From positions 124,001-188,000 of the forward strand of contig JASJOG010000208.1 in NCBI GenBank assembly GCA_030142905.1: a stretch of 64,000 nucleotides of DNA, in the 5' to 3' direction. The notes below the pieces were generated by a model, which made no database searches, was not told where the DNA came from, and worked only from the letters and a program-made list of their open reading frames with translations. Positions 1-8,030 of this stretch are shown here, piece after piece; within the stretch, counting starts at the first letter, position 1; every line of letters begins with the position of its first letter. The DNA is from Heliopora coerulea (taxonomy: Eukaryota > Cnidaria > Anthozoa > Scleralcyonacea > Helioporidae). Position numbers and translations under genes: made by a program.

Positions 1-515
1 TTCTTGTAAAAGTCTCCGTTCCTGTTCCAGCCTGTGTTGTTGGACAAGTTCCTCCCGTTCTTGTTGTCTTATGATTTCTTCTTCCTGTGCTCGTGTTGCT
101 ATTCTTCGCTGTCGTTCTTGAGCTTGGACTATTTATCGCTCTTCTTCTTCCTTAATCTCACGCTGTTTGTCTCGCAGAATATTTGCAATCTTTTCTTTCT
201 CTTCAATCAGTGGTGCGTAGCTTGTCTTGATCTCTTTTTTCCATTGCCTTACCGTTCCTGGTGTTTTCCCTTGTTCAATTTTGAGTTCTTCCATTTGTGA
301 AATGAGTTCCCTTAAGTTTTCGTCGATCTTAGCGACTCGCTTTTCAACCGTTGTCATTTCTCCGTAGTCTTGGGGACTGATCAACTCATCGTTTCTTCCA
401 AGTAGTATTTCAAGTTTGCGATTTCCTTTTCAATCTCCCTTTCTAAGCACTGTTCGGCCTCTGTCGTTCTTGTTGACGTCTCTCCGTCTCTCTCTTCACC
501 ATGCGTTTGTGACAT
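1..515 (-). pseudogene. Bel/Pao-type gag N-terminal region (coiled coil), broken
   Basis: Reads leftward from a candidate ATG at 515-513. The translation is highly charged and rich in Glu, Arg, Gln and Lys, typical of the coiled coil that precedes the DUF1759-type gag of Bel/Pao retroelements; the same kind of Glu/Arg-rich stretch precedes the gag at 46.5 kb. Two breaks are visible: a frameshift near 380-390 and one in-frame TAA near 131-133, after which the same frame stays open to the window edge with a repetitive QQ/RR/EE pattern. The rest of gag and pol lies outside the window. Upstream (minus-strand sense), about 555-750 could hold the LTR: it contains AATAAA and is followed by a TGGTGACG-like stretch that might be a primer-binding site. 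The opposite-strand LTR copy is not available to test this. Confidence 0.55.
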
Positions 516-756
516 CGTTTTGTCCACTGTGTTTATCTTCTCACTGCAATTGGTAAATCCTGGTCACGTCACCACTATGTACCGAACTGTTCCTCGATAC
601 ACACTCTCTATGTCTTCTTACCAAGGTAACTTTTATTAAAGAAAATTACTCCTCCAAAACACTACGTTTCTTATTTACACGAGCAAACCTACGTACTTCG
701 AACGTCTCTCTTTCGCGTTTTTATTCACGTGACTAATCTTAGTTACTGGGGAGGGG

Positions 757-1474
757 AGGTCCATTCGGGACATCTGTGATGATGATACTAATGGGACATA
801 TGCCAATAATGAACCGAATGAGTTATTCTCCGCTATGAACAATGATTTAAACACTCAACAACTGGCTCAACATTAACAAATTAAGTTTAGATGCACATAA
901 AACCAAATGTATCCTCATTGTCACACGAAAAAAACTAACCATTTTACCAGAACAACCACATGTTTCAGTAAACAAAAACCTAATTGAACGAGTTAAGACA
1001 TACAAATATTTAGGCTCAAAACTGGATGAGGCTTTAACATGGGATGCTCATATTTCAATGATTGCATCTAAAGTGACAAAGGCAATTGGAGTACTAAGGA
1101 GACTAAAACCATACCTCTCATTCTCTATCTCAGTCTATAAGTCGTTAATCCAACCACACTTCGACTACTGCAGTAGTGTTAGGAGTAACTTAAGCAAGGG
1201 TCTTGCATGCAAATTGCAGAAATTGTAAAATAGAGTCGCATGTATTATTACTGGTTTAGACTATGACGTAAGGTCATCCGAAATTTTAGATACTTTAAAA
1301 TGGCGAAATCTAGAAGGTAGAAGATCCAAACATTTCAAACTTCTTATGTATCAAGCGATCAATAAAATGGTATCTAATTATCTTTCAAGTAAATTTATTC
1401 CTACTATTTTGGTTCATCAATACAATTTACGTGGCTCAGGTTCTGAGCTTTTTGTTCCGAGACTTTCAACTGAG
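757..1474 (+). pseudogene. CR1/Jockey-like LINE reverse transcriptase, C-terminal half (5' part)
   Basis: Conceptual translation gives a decayed catalytic motif (CDDDT in place of F/Y-ADDT) near 778, then the usual C-terminal blocks: KCILIVTRKK, YKYLGSKLDE..WDAH, a VLRRLKPYL helix, LIQPHFDYCSSV, and the tail motif YNLRGSGSELFVPR. Several stops interrupt it. The reading frame ends abruptly at 1474 inside the STE codons and resumes at 4366, so the LINE was split by the IS3EU-like transposon. The 5' end is truncated. Family assignment to CR1 versus Jockey is uncertain; both share these motifs. Confidence 0.75.
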
Positions 1475-1900
1475 TATGGGAAGCCTTATCGGACAAAAGG
1501 TGGACGAGTTAGGGTATTTCGGTCGAGAAAAAATGTTGATCAAGAAATCAGAGTTCCTAACTGAGTTTTAGAGACTATGGTACAAGGTTAAGAACTGTGG
1601 GTTAAGAATAATATCTTACGGGTGGAGAAGAGAATGTTTGCCAGTTCAGTGTTTATATATTTTATGATCGACACTTAAAAAACTGCCGATTGAGAAATAA
1701 AATATTACCAAATGAGAAATAAAAAACACCCGGTCGAGAAATAAAATATTGCCGGATGAGAACTAAAAAAACACCCAGTGGAAATACAAAATATTTCCGG
1801 ACGAGAAACAAAAAGCACCAGGTCGAGATATAAAATATTCTCGGTCAAGAAATAAAAAGCGTTCGGACGAGAAATAAAATTGAAAGTCCTGAACGAGAAT
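1475..1900 (+). repeat. Left terminal inverted repeat of IS3EU-like element
   Basis: This stretch matches the reverse complement of about 3990-4359 with many small differences. The outer 200 bp align readily (GTTCCTAA.TGAGTTTTAGA.AC, GGTTAAGAAC and TTATGATCGA blocks are present in both arms). From about 1690 inward the arm consists of short tandem variations on a GGTCGAGAAATAAAA motif spaced 20-25 bp apart, a subterminal repeat of the kind transposases often bind. Confidence 0.7.
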
Positions 1901-2113
1901 CGGCTAAGTGTGGTGATTTGCTCTTCGCATGGTCGAATTAAAGTATTGCTACTAGTGCGCCACTTTTCGTGGATGTAAACTATCGAAGAACAGTAATCCA
2001 ATATGTCAACTAGCAATGATTTGTGAGCTCTTTTTTATCTTTAAAACGATACATAAATCGAAATTGCTCACAACGTAGAAGACCGAAATATCAAAGAACG
2101 TCTATGCTGGAAA

Positions 2114-2911
2114 TTGGAGAGACATTTTCAAATTGTGCTTGCAGTAACTTCAGTTGTCCAGTCGAAAACTGGTCACGAAGAGTTCAAGAGCTTACTTGAA
2201 ACTCTAGTTGGGGATTTACACCGAATCTTGCACAAGCTGAAATTTCAAACTGTCGAAAATAACCAATGTGTATTAAACAGGAGAAGATTTAGACCAGATC
2301 GTCAATGTGATACTGGAGGGAGGCCAAAGTACATTGTGAACAAAGAACAAATCGAAACATTCAGGGAACAGGAATCAACTGGAAATCCATAGCTCAAACA
2401 TTGGGCATAAGTGAAAGAATACTGTTTAGGCGCAGGGGAGAGCTTGGCCTGCCTGGAAGATTCTCTAGCGTTAGTGATAATGAATTTCAAGACAACATCG
2501 CAAGTATGCTGTTACAAACGCTTTATACTGGAGAAACCAATGTACGCGGTGGACTTATTGCTCGAGGTATTTTTGTGCAAAGATACAGGATTAGAGAGTG
2601 TCTCCATTCACTTGACCTTCTTGGAAGAAGAACAAGAAGAGCCACCATTCAGAGGAGGCTGTATGACGTTGCTGCTCCAAAAAACTTATGGCACATTGAC
2701 ACCAATCACAAACTTATTGAGTGGACGTTTGTTGTACATGGCTGCATCGATGGCTATAGCCCAGCAATAATTTATTTAAAATGTACTAATAATCTGGCAT
2801 CTACTGCTGTACAAGTCTTTATACAAATGACTGAAAAATTTGGTATACCTTTTCGAGTTAGAGGTGACCAAGAAGTCGAAAATGTGCAGGTTGCCAAGTT
2901 TATGATTACAA
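2114..2911 (+). pseudogene. IS3EU-like transposase with integrase core, frameshifted and interrupted
   Basis: N-terminal helical segment (2114-2370), then a GGRPKY motif followed, after a one-frame shift near 2370, by an HTH-like block ([20 protein letters not shown]). The catalytic core starts near 2680: [14 protein letters not shown] contains the first Asp, [18 protein letters not shown] follows, and [20 protein letters not shown] is the region of the second Asp (usually RxDxGxEN; here the glycine pattern is degraded). These blocks are characteristic of the integrase-core family found in IS3EU transposons. The frame is cut at 2911 by the tRNA-like array; only short remnants can follow after 3718, and the third acidic residue is not visible. 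Confidence 0.75.
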
Positions 2912-3014
2912 TGTCGTCCATTTTTATGTTAATCAATTATATGTTTGTGGTAGCTTGGTAATTATGTTCTTAATACGCACGCTCTCAAGTTGTTCTCTCA
3001 GTTAAATTTTCTGT

Positions 3015-3086
3015 GTCCCCGACTGGAATCGAACCCGTAATCTTCTGATCGCCGGTAAGACGCTCTAACCATTGAGCTACAAAGAC
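3015..3086 (-). tRNA. tRNA-like unit 1 (array 1), probable pseudogene
   Basis: Array copy with A box TAGCTCAATGG and B box GGTTCGATTCC. The acceptor arms can pair with G-U wobbles. The anticodon stem has a mismatch (T-T) and U33 is missing, so decoding function is unlikely. Confidence 0.45.
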
Positions 3087-3266
3087 TCAGATAGTGAGCG
3101 AAGGTTAAATTTGTGTACTGATTCGAATAGATGGTAGACATATGTACTGCCAGTCTGCTAGTCTCGATATGTCGTCTTTTTTTATGTTAATCAATTATGT
3201 GTTTGTGGTAGCTTTGTAACTATGTTCTTAATACGCACGCTCTCAAGCTGTTCAAAAACTTTCTGA

Positions 3267-3338
3267 GTCCCTGACGGGAATCGAACCAGTAACCTTCTGA
3301 TCGCCGGTGAGACGCTTTAACCATTGAGCTACAAAGAC
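3267..3338 (-). tRNA. tRNA-like unit 2 (array 1), probable pseudogene
   Basis: Same architecture. T arm altered (ACTGG instead of ACGGG), shortened linker with TTCAAAAACTTT. Shares this short type with units at 5059, 5827 and 6851. Confidence 0.45.
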
Positions 3339-3522
3339 TCAGATGATGAGCGAAGGTTAAATTTGTGTACTGGTTCGAATAGATGGTAGACATGCACTGC
3401 CAGTCTACTAGTCTCGACATGTCGTCTATTTTTATGTTAATCAATTATGTGTTTGTGGTAGCTTGGTAATTATGTTCTTAATACGCACGCTCTCAAGCTG
3501 TTCTCTCAGAAAAACTTCCTGA

Positions 3523-3594
3523 GTTCCTGACGGGAATCGAACCCGTAATCTTCTGATCGCCGGTGAGACGCTCTAACCATTGAGCTACAAATAC
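3523..3594 (-). tRNA. tRNA-like unit 3 (array 1), probable pseudogene
   Basis: A and B boxes intact; the acceptor 5' strand reads GTATTTG, which leaves one mismatch against the 3' strand. Confidence 0.4.
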
Positions 3595-3989
3595 GCAGAT
3601 GGTGAGCGAAGGTTAAATTTGTGTACTAGTTCGTATGGATGGTAGACATATGTACTGCAAGTCTCGATGTGTCGTCTATTATTTTTGTGTTAATCAATTA
3701 TGTGTTTATGATTACAAAGTTTATGATTACAAAGAGGAGTACAAGCTGGCAAAAGTGTCCACGAAAGAAAAGTGTCCACTGTTTCGCTGGAAACAGATCG
3801 TGACCTTCATGTTTCTCCACTTGGGCACAATGCCCTAGATAACTCTTCGACACGAGCCAAGATGCTTGTTAACATCTGATCTGTCATTGCTAGGTATTTG
3901 CTGAGCGATTTCAACCATAACTCAACGAAGTTCAACCAACAAGTAGATACGTGTTTTGGCCAGTCAGCGGTAATTGGACCATGTGCAAA

Positions 3990-4359
3990 GTAAGACCAGT
4001 TCTTGTTTATCGTCTCGACATTTTTTCTTTTTTCTTAATCGGGAATATTTTATTTCTCGACCGGGTTGATTTTAATTTCTCGACCTGGAATATTTTGTAT
4101 TTCCACCGGGTGTTTTTTATTTCTCATTCGGTGATATAGCTCAATCGACAGTTTTTAAGTTTCGATCATAAAGTAATTAACACTGAACAGGTAAATATTC
4201 TTTTCTCCACCTATAAGATTCTATTGTAAACCCATTGTTCTTAACCTCGTAGCATGGTTTCTAAAACTCATTTAGGAACTCTGATTTCTCGACTGACATT
4301 TTTTTTCTCGATCGAAATATTCTTACTTGACCACCTTTTGCCCGATATGGCTTCCCATA
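3990..4359 (-). repeat. Right terminal inverted repeat of IS3EU-like element
   Basis: Reverse complement of the left arm, ending in CCCATA at 4359. It carries the same subterminal ATTTCTCGACC motif at 4030-4130 in opposite orientation. Divergence between the arms suggests an old insertion. Confidence 0.7.
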
Positions 4360-4365
4360 ACCGAG

Positions 4366-4470
4366 TCACTCAAAATATCCTTTACATATAGAGGAACTGT
4401 CCTATGGAATAGCTTGCCTGTGGAATTTACCAATGCTCCATCTTTAAATAATTTTAAACAATTAAATAAC
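4366..4470 (+). pseudogene. LINE reverse transcriptase C-terminal tail (3' part of the split LINE)
   Basis: Continues the frame lost at 1474: SLKISFTYRG, VLWNSLPVEF and a final LNNFKQLNN, the standard end of CR1/Jockey reverse transcriptases. It is cut again at about 4470 by the start of tRNA-like array 2. Confidence 0.75.
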
Positions 4471-4548
4471 TGATGTGTTCGTGGTAGCTTGGTAATTATG
4501 TTCTTAATACGCACGCTCTCAAGCTGTTCTCTCAGAAAAACGTTCTGA

Positions 4549-4620
4549 GTCCCTGACGGGAATCGAACCCGTAACCTTCTGATCACCGGTGAGACGCTCT
4601 AACCATTGAGCTACAAAGAC
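4549..4620 (-). tRNA. tRNA-like unit 4 (array 2)
   Basis: CAAAGAC acceptor type with full 7-bp pairing; anticodon loop CCGGTGA (anticodon position GGT). Confidence 0.45.
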
Positions 4621-4806
4621 TCAGATGATGAGCGAAGGTTAAATTTGTGTACTGGTTCGTATTGATGGTAGACATATGTACTGCCAGTCTGCTAGTCTCG
4701 ATATGTTGTCTTTTTTTATGTTAATCAATTATGTGTTTGTGGTGGCTTGGTAATTATGTTCTTAATACGCACGCTCTCAAGCTGTTCTCTCAGAAAAACT
4801 TTCTGA

Positions 4807-4878
4807 GTTCCTGACGGGAATCGAACCCGTAACCTTCTGATCGCCGGTGAGACTCTCTAACCATTGAGCTACAGATAC
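4807..4878 (-). tRNA. tRNA-like unit 5 (array 2)
   Basis: CAGATAC acceptor type, one or two acceptor mismatches; first of a duplicated pair with the next unit. Confidence 0.4.
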
Positions 4879-5058
4879 GCAGATGGTGAGCGAAGGTTAG
4901 ATTTGTGTACTGATTCGAATAGATGGTAGACATATGTACTGCCAGTCTGCAAGTCTCGATGTGTCGTCTTTTTTTATGTTAATCAATTATGTGTTTGTGG
5001 TAGCTTTGTAACTATGTTCTTAACACGCACGCTCTCAAGCTGTTCAAAAACTTTCTGA

Positions 5059-5130
5059 GTTCCTGACGGGAATCGAACCCGTAACCTTCTGATCGCCGGC
5101 GAGACGCTTTAACCATTGAGCTACAAAGAC
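5059..5130 (-). tRNA. tRNA-like unit 6 (array 2)
   Basis: Short-linker subtype (TTCAAAAACTTT), CTTTAACC variant in the D arm region, CCGGCGA anticodon loop. Confidence 0.4.
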
Positions 5131-5316
5131 TCAGATGATGAGCGAAGGTTAAATTTGTGTACTGGTTCGTATTGATGGTAGACATATGTACTGCCAGTCT
5201 GCTAGTCTCGATATGTTGTCTTTTTTTATGTTAATCAATTATGTGTTTGTGGTGGCTTGGTAATTATGTTCTTAATACGCACGCTCTCAAGCTGTTCTCT
5301 CAGAAAAACTTTCTGA

Positions 5317-5388
5317 GTTCCTGTCGGGAATCGAACCCGTAACCTTCTGATCGCCGGTGAGACTCTCTAACCATTGAGCTACAGATAC
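5317..5388 (-). tRNA. tRNA-like unit 7 (array 2)
   Basis: CAGATAC type; T-stem changed to CTGTCGGG on the plus strand, weakening the acceptor/T junction. Confidence 0.4.
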
Positions 5389-5574
5389 GCAGATGGTGAG
5401 CGAAGGTTAGATTTGTGTACTGATTCGAATAGATGGTAGACATATGTACTGCCAGTCTGCAAGTCTCGATGTGTCGTCTTTTTTTATGTTAATCAATTAT
5501 GTGTTTGTGGTGGCTTGGTAATTATGTTCTTAATACGCACGCTCTCAAGCTGTTCTCTCAGAAAAACGTTCTGA

Positions 5575-5646
5575 GTTCCTGACGGGAATCGAACCCGTAA
5601 CCTTCTGATCGCCGGTGAGACTCTCTAACCATTGAGCTACAGATAC
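5575..5646 (-). tRNA. tRNA-like unit 8 (array 2)
   Basis: CAGATAC type; almost a copy of unit 5, 768 bp away. Confidence 0.4.
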
Positions 5647-5826
5647 GCAGATGGTGAGCGAAGGTTAGATTTGTGTACTGATTCGAATAGATGGTAGACA
5701 TATGTACGGCCAGTCTGCAAGTCTCGATGTGTCGTCTTTTTTTATGTTAATCAATTATGTGTTTGTGGTAGCTTTGTAACTATGTTCTTAACACGCACGC
5801 TCTCAAGCTGTTCAAAAACTTTCTGA

Positions 5827-5898
5827 GTTCCTGACGGGAATCGAACCCGTAACCTTCTGATCGCCGGCGAGACGCTTTAACCATTGAGCTACAAAGAC
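5827..5898 (-). tRNA. tRNA-like unit 9 (array 2)
   Basis: Short-linker subtype; matches unit 6, 768 bp away. Confidence 0.4.
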
Positions 5899-6084
5899 TC
5901 AGATGATGAGCGAAGGTTAAATTTGTGTACTGGTTCGTATTGATGGTAGACATATGCACTGCCAGTCTACTAGTCTCGATATGTCGTCTATTTTTATGTT
6001 AATCAATTATGTGTTTGTGGTGGCTTGGTAATTATGTTCTTAATACGCACGCTCTCAAGCTGTTCTCTCAGAAAAACTTTCTGA

Positions 6085-6156
6085 GTCCCCGACTGGAATC
6101 GAACCCGAAATCTTCTGATCGCCGGTAAGACGCTCTAACCATTGAGCTACAAAGAC
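6085..6156 (-). tRNA. tRNA-like unit 10 (array 2)
   Basis: CAAAGAC type with CCCCGACTGG variant, shared with unit 1 of array 1, linking the two arrays. Confidence 0.4.
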
Positions 6157-6342
6157 TCAGATAGTGAGCGAAGGTTAAATTTGTGTACTGATTCGAATAG
6201 ATGGTAGACATATGTACTGCCAATCTGCTAGTCTCGATATGTCGTCTATTTTTGTGTTAATCAATTATGTGTTTGTGGTAGCTTTGTAACTATGTTCTTA
6301 ATACGCACGGTCTCAAGCTGTTCTCTCAGAAAAACTTTCTGA

Positions 6343-6414
6343 GTCCCTGACGGGAACCGAACCCGTAACCTTCTGATCGCCGGTGAGACGCTCTAACCAT
6401 TGAGCTACAGATAA
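6343..6414 (-). tRNA. tRNA-like unit 11 (array 2)
   Basis: CAGATAA acceptor strand and GGGAACCGAA change in the B box, the most damaged box in the array. Confidence 0.35.
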
Positions 6415-6598
6415 GCAGATGGTGAGCGAAGGTTAGATTTGTGTACTCCTTCGTATAGATGGTAGACATATGTACTGCCAGTCTGCTAGTCTCGATATGT
6501 CGTCTATTTTTATGTTAATCAATTATGTGTTTGTGGTAGCTTGGTAATTATGTTCTTAATACGCACGCTCTCAAGCTGTTCTCTCAGAAAAACTTTGA

Positions 6599-6670
6599 GT
6601 CCCTGACGGGAATCGAACCAGTAATCTTCTGATCGCCGGTGAGACTCTCTAACCATTGAGCTACAGATAC
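6599..6670 (-). tRNA. tRNA-like unit 12 (array 2)
   Basis: CAGATAC type with a 2-bp linker deletion; pairs with the next unit as a copy of units 5-6 and 8-9. Confidence 0.4.
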
Positions 6671-6850
6671 GCAGATGGTGAGCGAAGGTTAGATTTGTGT
6701 ACTGATTCGAATAGATGGTAGACATATGTACGGCCAGTCTGCAAGTCTCGATGTGTCGTCTTTTTTTATGTTAATCAATTATGTGTTTGTGGTAGCTTTG
6801 TAACTATGTTCTTAACACGCACGCTCTCAAGCTGTTCAAAAACTTTCTGA

Positions 6851-6922
6851 GTTCCTGACGGGAATCGAACCCGTAACCTTCTGATCGCCGGCGAGACGCT
6901 TTAACCATTGAGCTACAAAGAC
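6851..6922 (-). tRNA. tRNA-like unit 13 (array 2)
   Basis: Short-linker subtype, near-identical to units 6 and 9. Confidence 0.4.
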
Positions 6923-7106
6923 TCAGATGATGAGCGAAGGTTAAATTTGTGTACTGGTTCGTATTGATGGTAGACATATGCACTGCCAGTCTACTAGTCT
7001 CGATATGTCGTCTATTTTTATGTTAATCAATTATGTGTTTGTGGTAGCTTGGTAATTATGTTCTTAATACGCACGCTCTCAAGCTGTTCTCTCAGAAAAA
7101 CTTTGA

Positions 7107-7178
7107 GTCCCTGACGGGAATCGAACCAGTAATCTTCTGATCGCCGGTGAGACTCTCTAACCATTGAGCTACAAATAC
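7107..7178 (-). tRNA. tRNA-like unit 14 (array 2)
   Basis: CAAATAC type with the AACCAGTAATC T-arm variant also present in unit 12. Confidence 0.4.
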
Positions 7179-7359
7179 GCAGATGGTGAGCGAAGGTTAA
7201 ATTAGTGTACTAGTTCGTATGGATGGTAGACATATGTACTGGAAATCTCGATGTGTCGTTTTTAATTTTTGTGTTAATCAATTATGTGTTTGTGGTAGCT
7301 TTGTAACTATGTTCTTAATACGCACGCTTTCAAGCTGTTCTCTTAGAAAAACTTTCTGA

Positions 7360-7431
7360 GTCCCTGACGGGAATCGAACCCGTAACCTTCTGATCACCGG
7401 TGAGACGCTCTAACCATTGAGCTACAAAGAC
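7360..7431 (-). tRNA. tRNA-like unit 15 (array 2)
   Basis: CAAAGAC type, CCGGTGA loop, very close to unit 4. Confidence 0.45.
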
Positions 7432-7617
7432 TCAGATGATGAGCGAAGGTTAAATTTGTGTACTGGTTCGTATTAATGGTAGACATATGCACTGCCAGTC
7501 TACTAGTCTCGATATGTCGTCTATTTTTATGTTAATCGATTATGTGTTTGTGGTAGCTTGGTAATTATGTTCTTAATACGCACGCTCTCAAGCTGTTCTC
7601 TTAGAAAAACTTTCTGA

Positions 7618-7689
7618 GTCCCTGACGGGAATCGAACCCGTAACCTTCTGATCGCCGGTGAGACTCTCTAACCATTGAGCTACAGATAC
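7618..7689 (-). tRNA. tRNA-like unit 16 (array 2)
   Basis: CAGATAC type with intact A and B boxes. Confidence 0.4.
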
Positions 7690-7873
7690 GCAGATGGTGA
7701 GCGAAGGTTAGATTTGTGTACTGATTCGAATAGATGGTAGACATGCACTGCCAGTCTACTAGTCTCGATATGTCGTCTATTTTTATGTTAATCAATTATG
7801 TGTTTGTGGTAGCTTGGTAATTATGTTCTTAATACGCACGCTCTCAAGCTGTTCTCTCAGAAAAACTTCCTGA

Positions 7874-7945
7874 GTTCCTGACGGGAATCGAACCCGTAAT
7901 CTTCTGATCGCTGGTGAGACGCTCTAACCATTGAGCTACAAATAC
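7874..7945 (-). tRNA. tRNA-like unit 17 (array 2, last unit)
   Basis: CAAATAC type; anticodon loop CCAGCGA. Array homology fades by about 8030. Confidence 0.4.
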
Positions 7946-8030
7946 GCAGATGATGAGCCAAGGTTAAATTTGTGTACTAATTCGTATGGATGGTAGACAT
8001 ATGCACTGCCAGTCTGCTAGTCTCGATCAT

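Larger units (their letters stand above)
2912..3717 (-). repeat. tRNA-like tandem array 1 (3 units) inside the transposase
   Basis: Three units of about 252-256 bp. Each holds a 72-nt tRNA-like sequence on the minus strand (3015-3086, 3267-3338, 3523-3594) plus a roughly 180-bp linker with constant phrases (GTTCTTAATACGCACGCTCT, GAGCGAAGGTTAAATTTGTG). The array is bounded by copies of a 13-16-bp target sequence (TTTATGATTACAA at 2899-2911, twice at 3705-3717 and 3720-3732), which suggests insertion with target-site duplication followed by a 15-bp slippage. Confidence 0.8.
1475..4359 (+). mobile_element. IS3EU-like DNA transposon inserted in a LINE
   Basis: A 2.9-kb element with long imperfect inverted ends. 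The left end begins TATGGGAAGCC and the right end is its inverse (GGCTTCCCATA). Flanks are ACTGAG (1469-1474) and ACCGAG (4360-4365), a 6-bp target duplication with one mismatch. Removing the element restores the LINE reading frame across the junction. The interior encodes a DDE integrase-like transposase. Six-bp duplications, TAY termini and this integrase-core family are, as I recall, the signature of the IS3EU superfamily of eukaryotic transposons. The copy is dead: the transposase has a frameshift and is split by a tRNA-like array at 2912-3717. Confidence 0.7.
4470..8030 (-). repeat. tRNA-like tandem array 2 (14 units of 252-258 bp)
   Basis: Fourteen tandem units, each with a 72-nt minus-strand tRNA-like body. 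Read on the minus strand the body folds as acceptor GTCTTTG/CAGGGAC (7 bp with two G-U), D arm GCTC/GAGC, anticodon arm TCTCA-CCGGCGA-TCAGA (one C-C mismatch, anticodon position GGC), T arm ACGGG-TTCGATT-CCCGT. A and B boxes match the Pol III consensus. In most units a T5 run follows within about 12 nt of the 3' end, inside a CTCAGAAA/TTTCTGAG hairpin. The body most resembles tRNA(Arg) from memory (TCTGA/TCAGA stem and ...GGTTCGA... T arm). Two subtypes occur, distinguished by CAAAGAC versus CAGATAC/CAAATAC acceptor strands. Linkers are well conserved between units. Confidence 0.85.

Noticed and set aside
3220..7795. Minus-strand ORFs of 62-87 codons reading CSSMVRESHRRSEGYWFDSRQG across the tRNA-like arrays
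   Set aside because: These are translations of the tRNA-like bodies (the A and B boxes give SSMV... and FDSRQ), a well-known artefact; start and end vary with linker changes.
2912..8030. CRISPR-like or satellite array of a prokaryote
   Set aside because: Repeat units are 250 bp with tRNA-type internal promoters; there are no short direct repeats with unique spacers.
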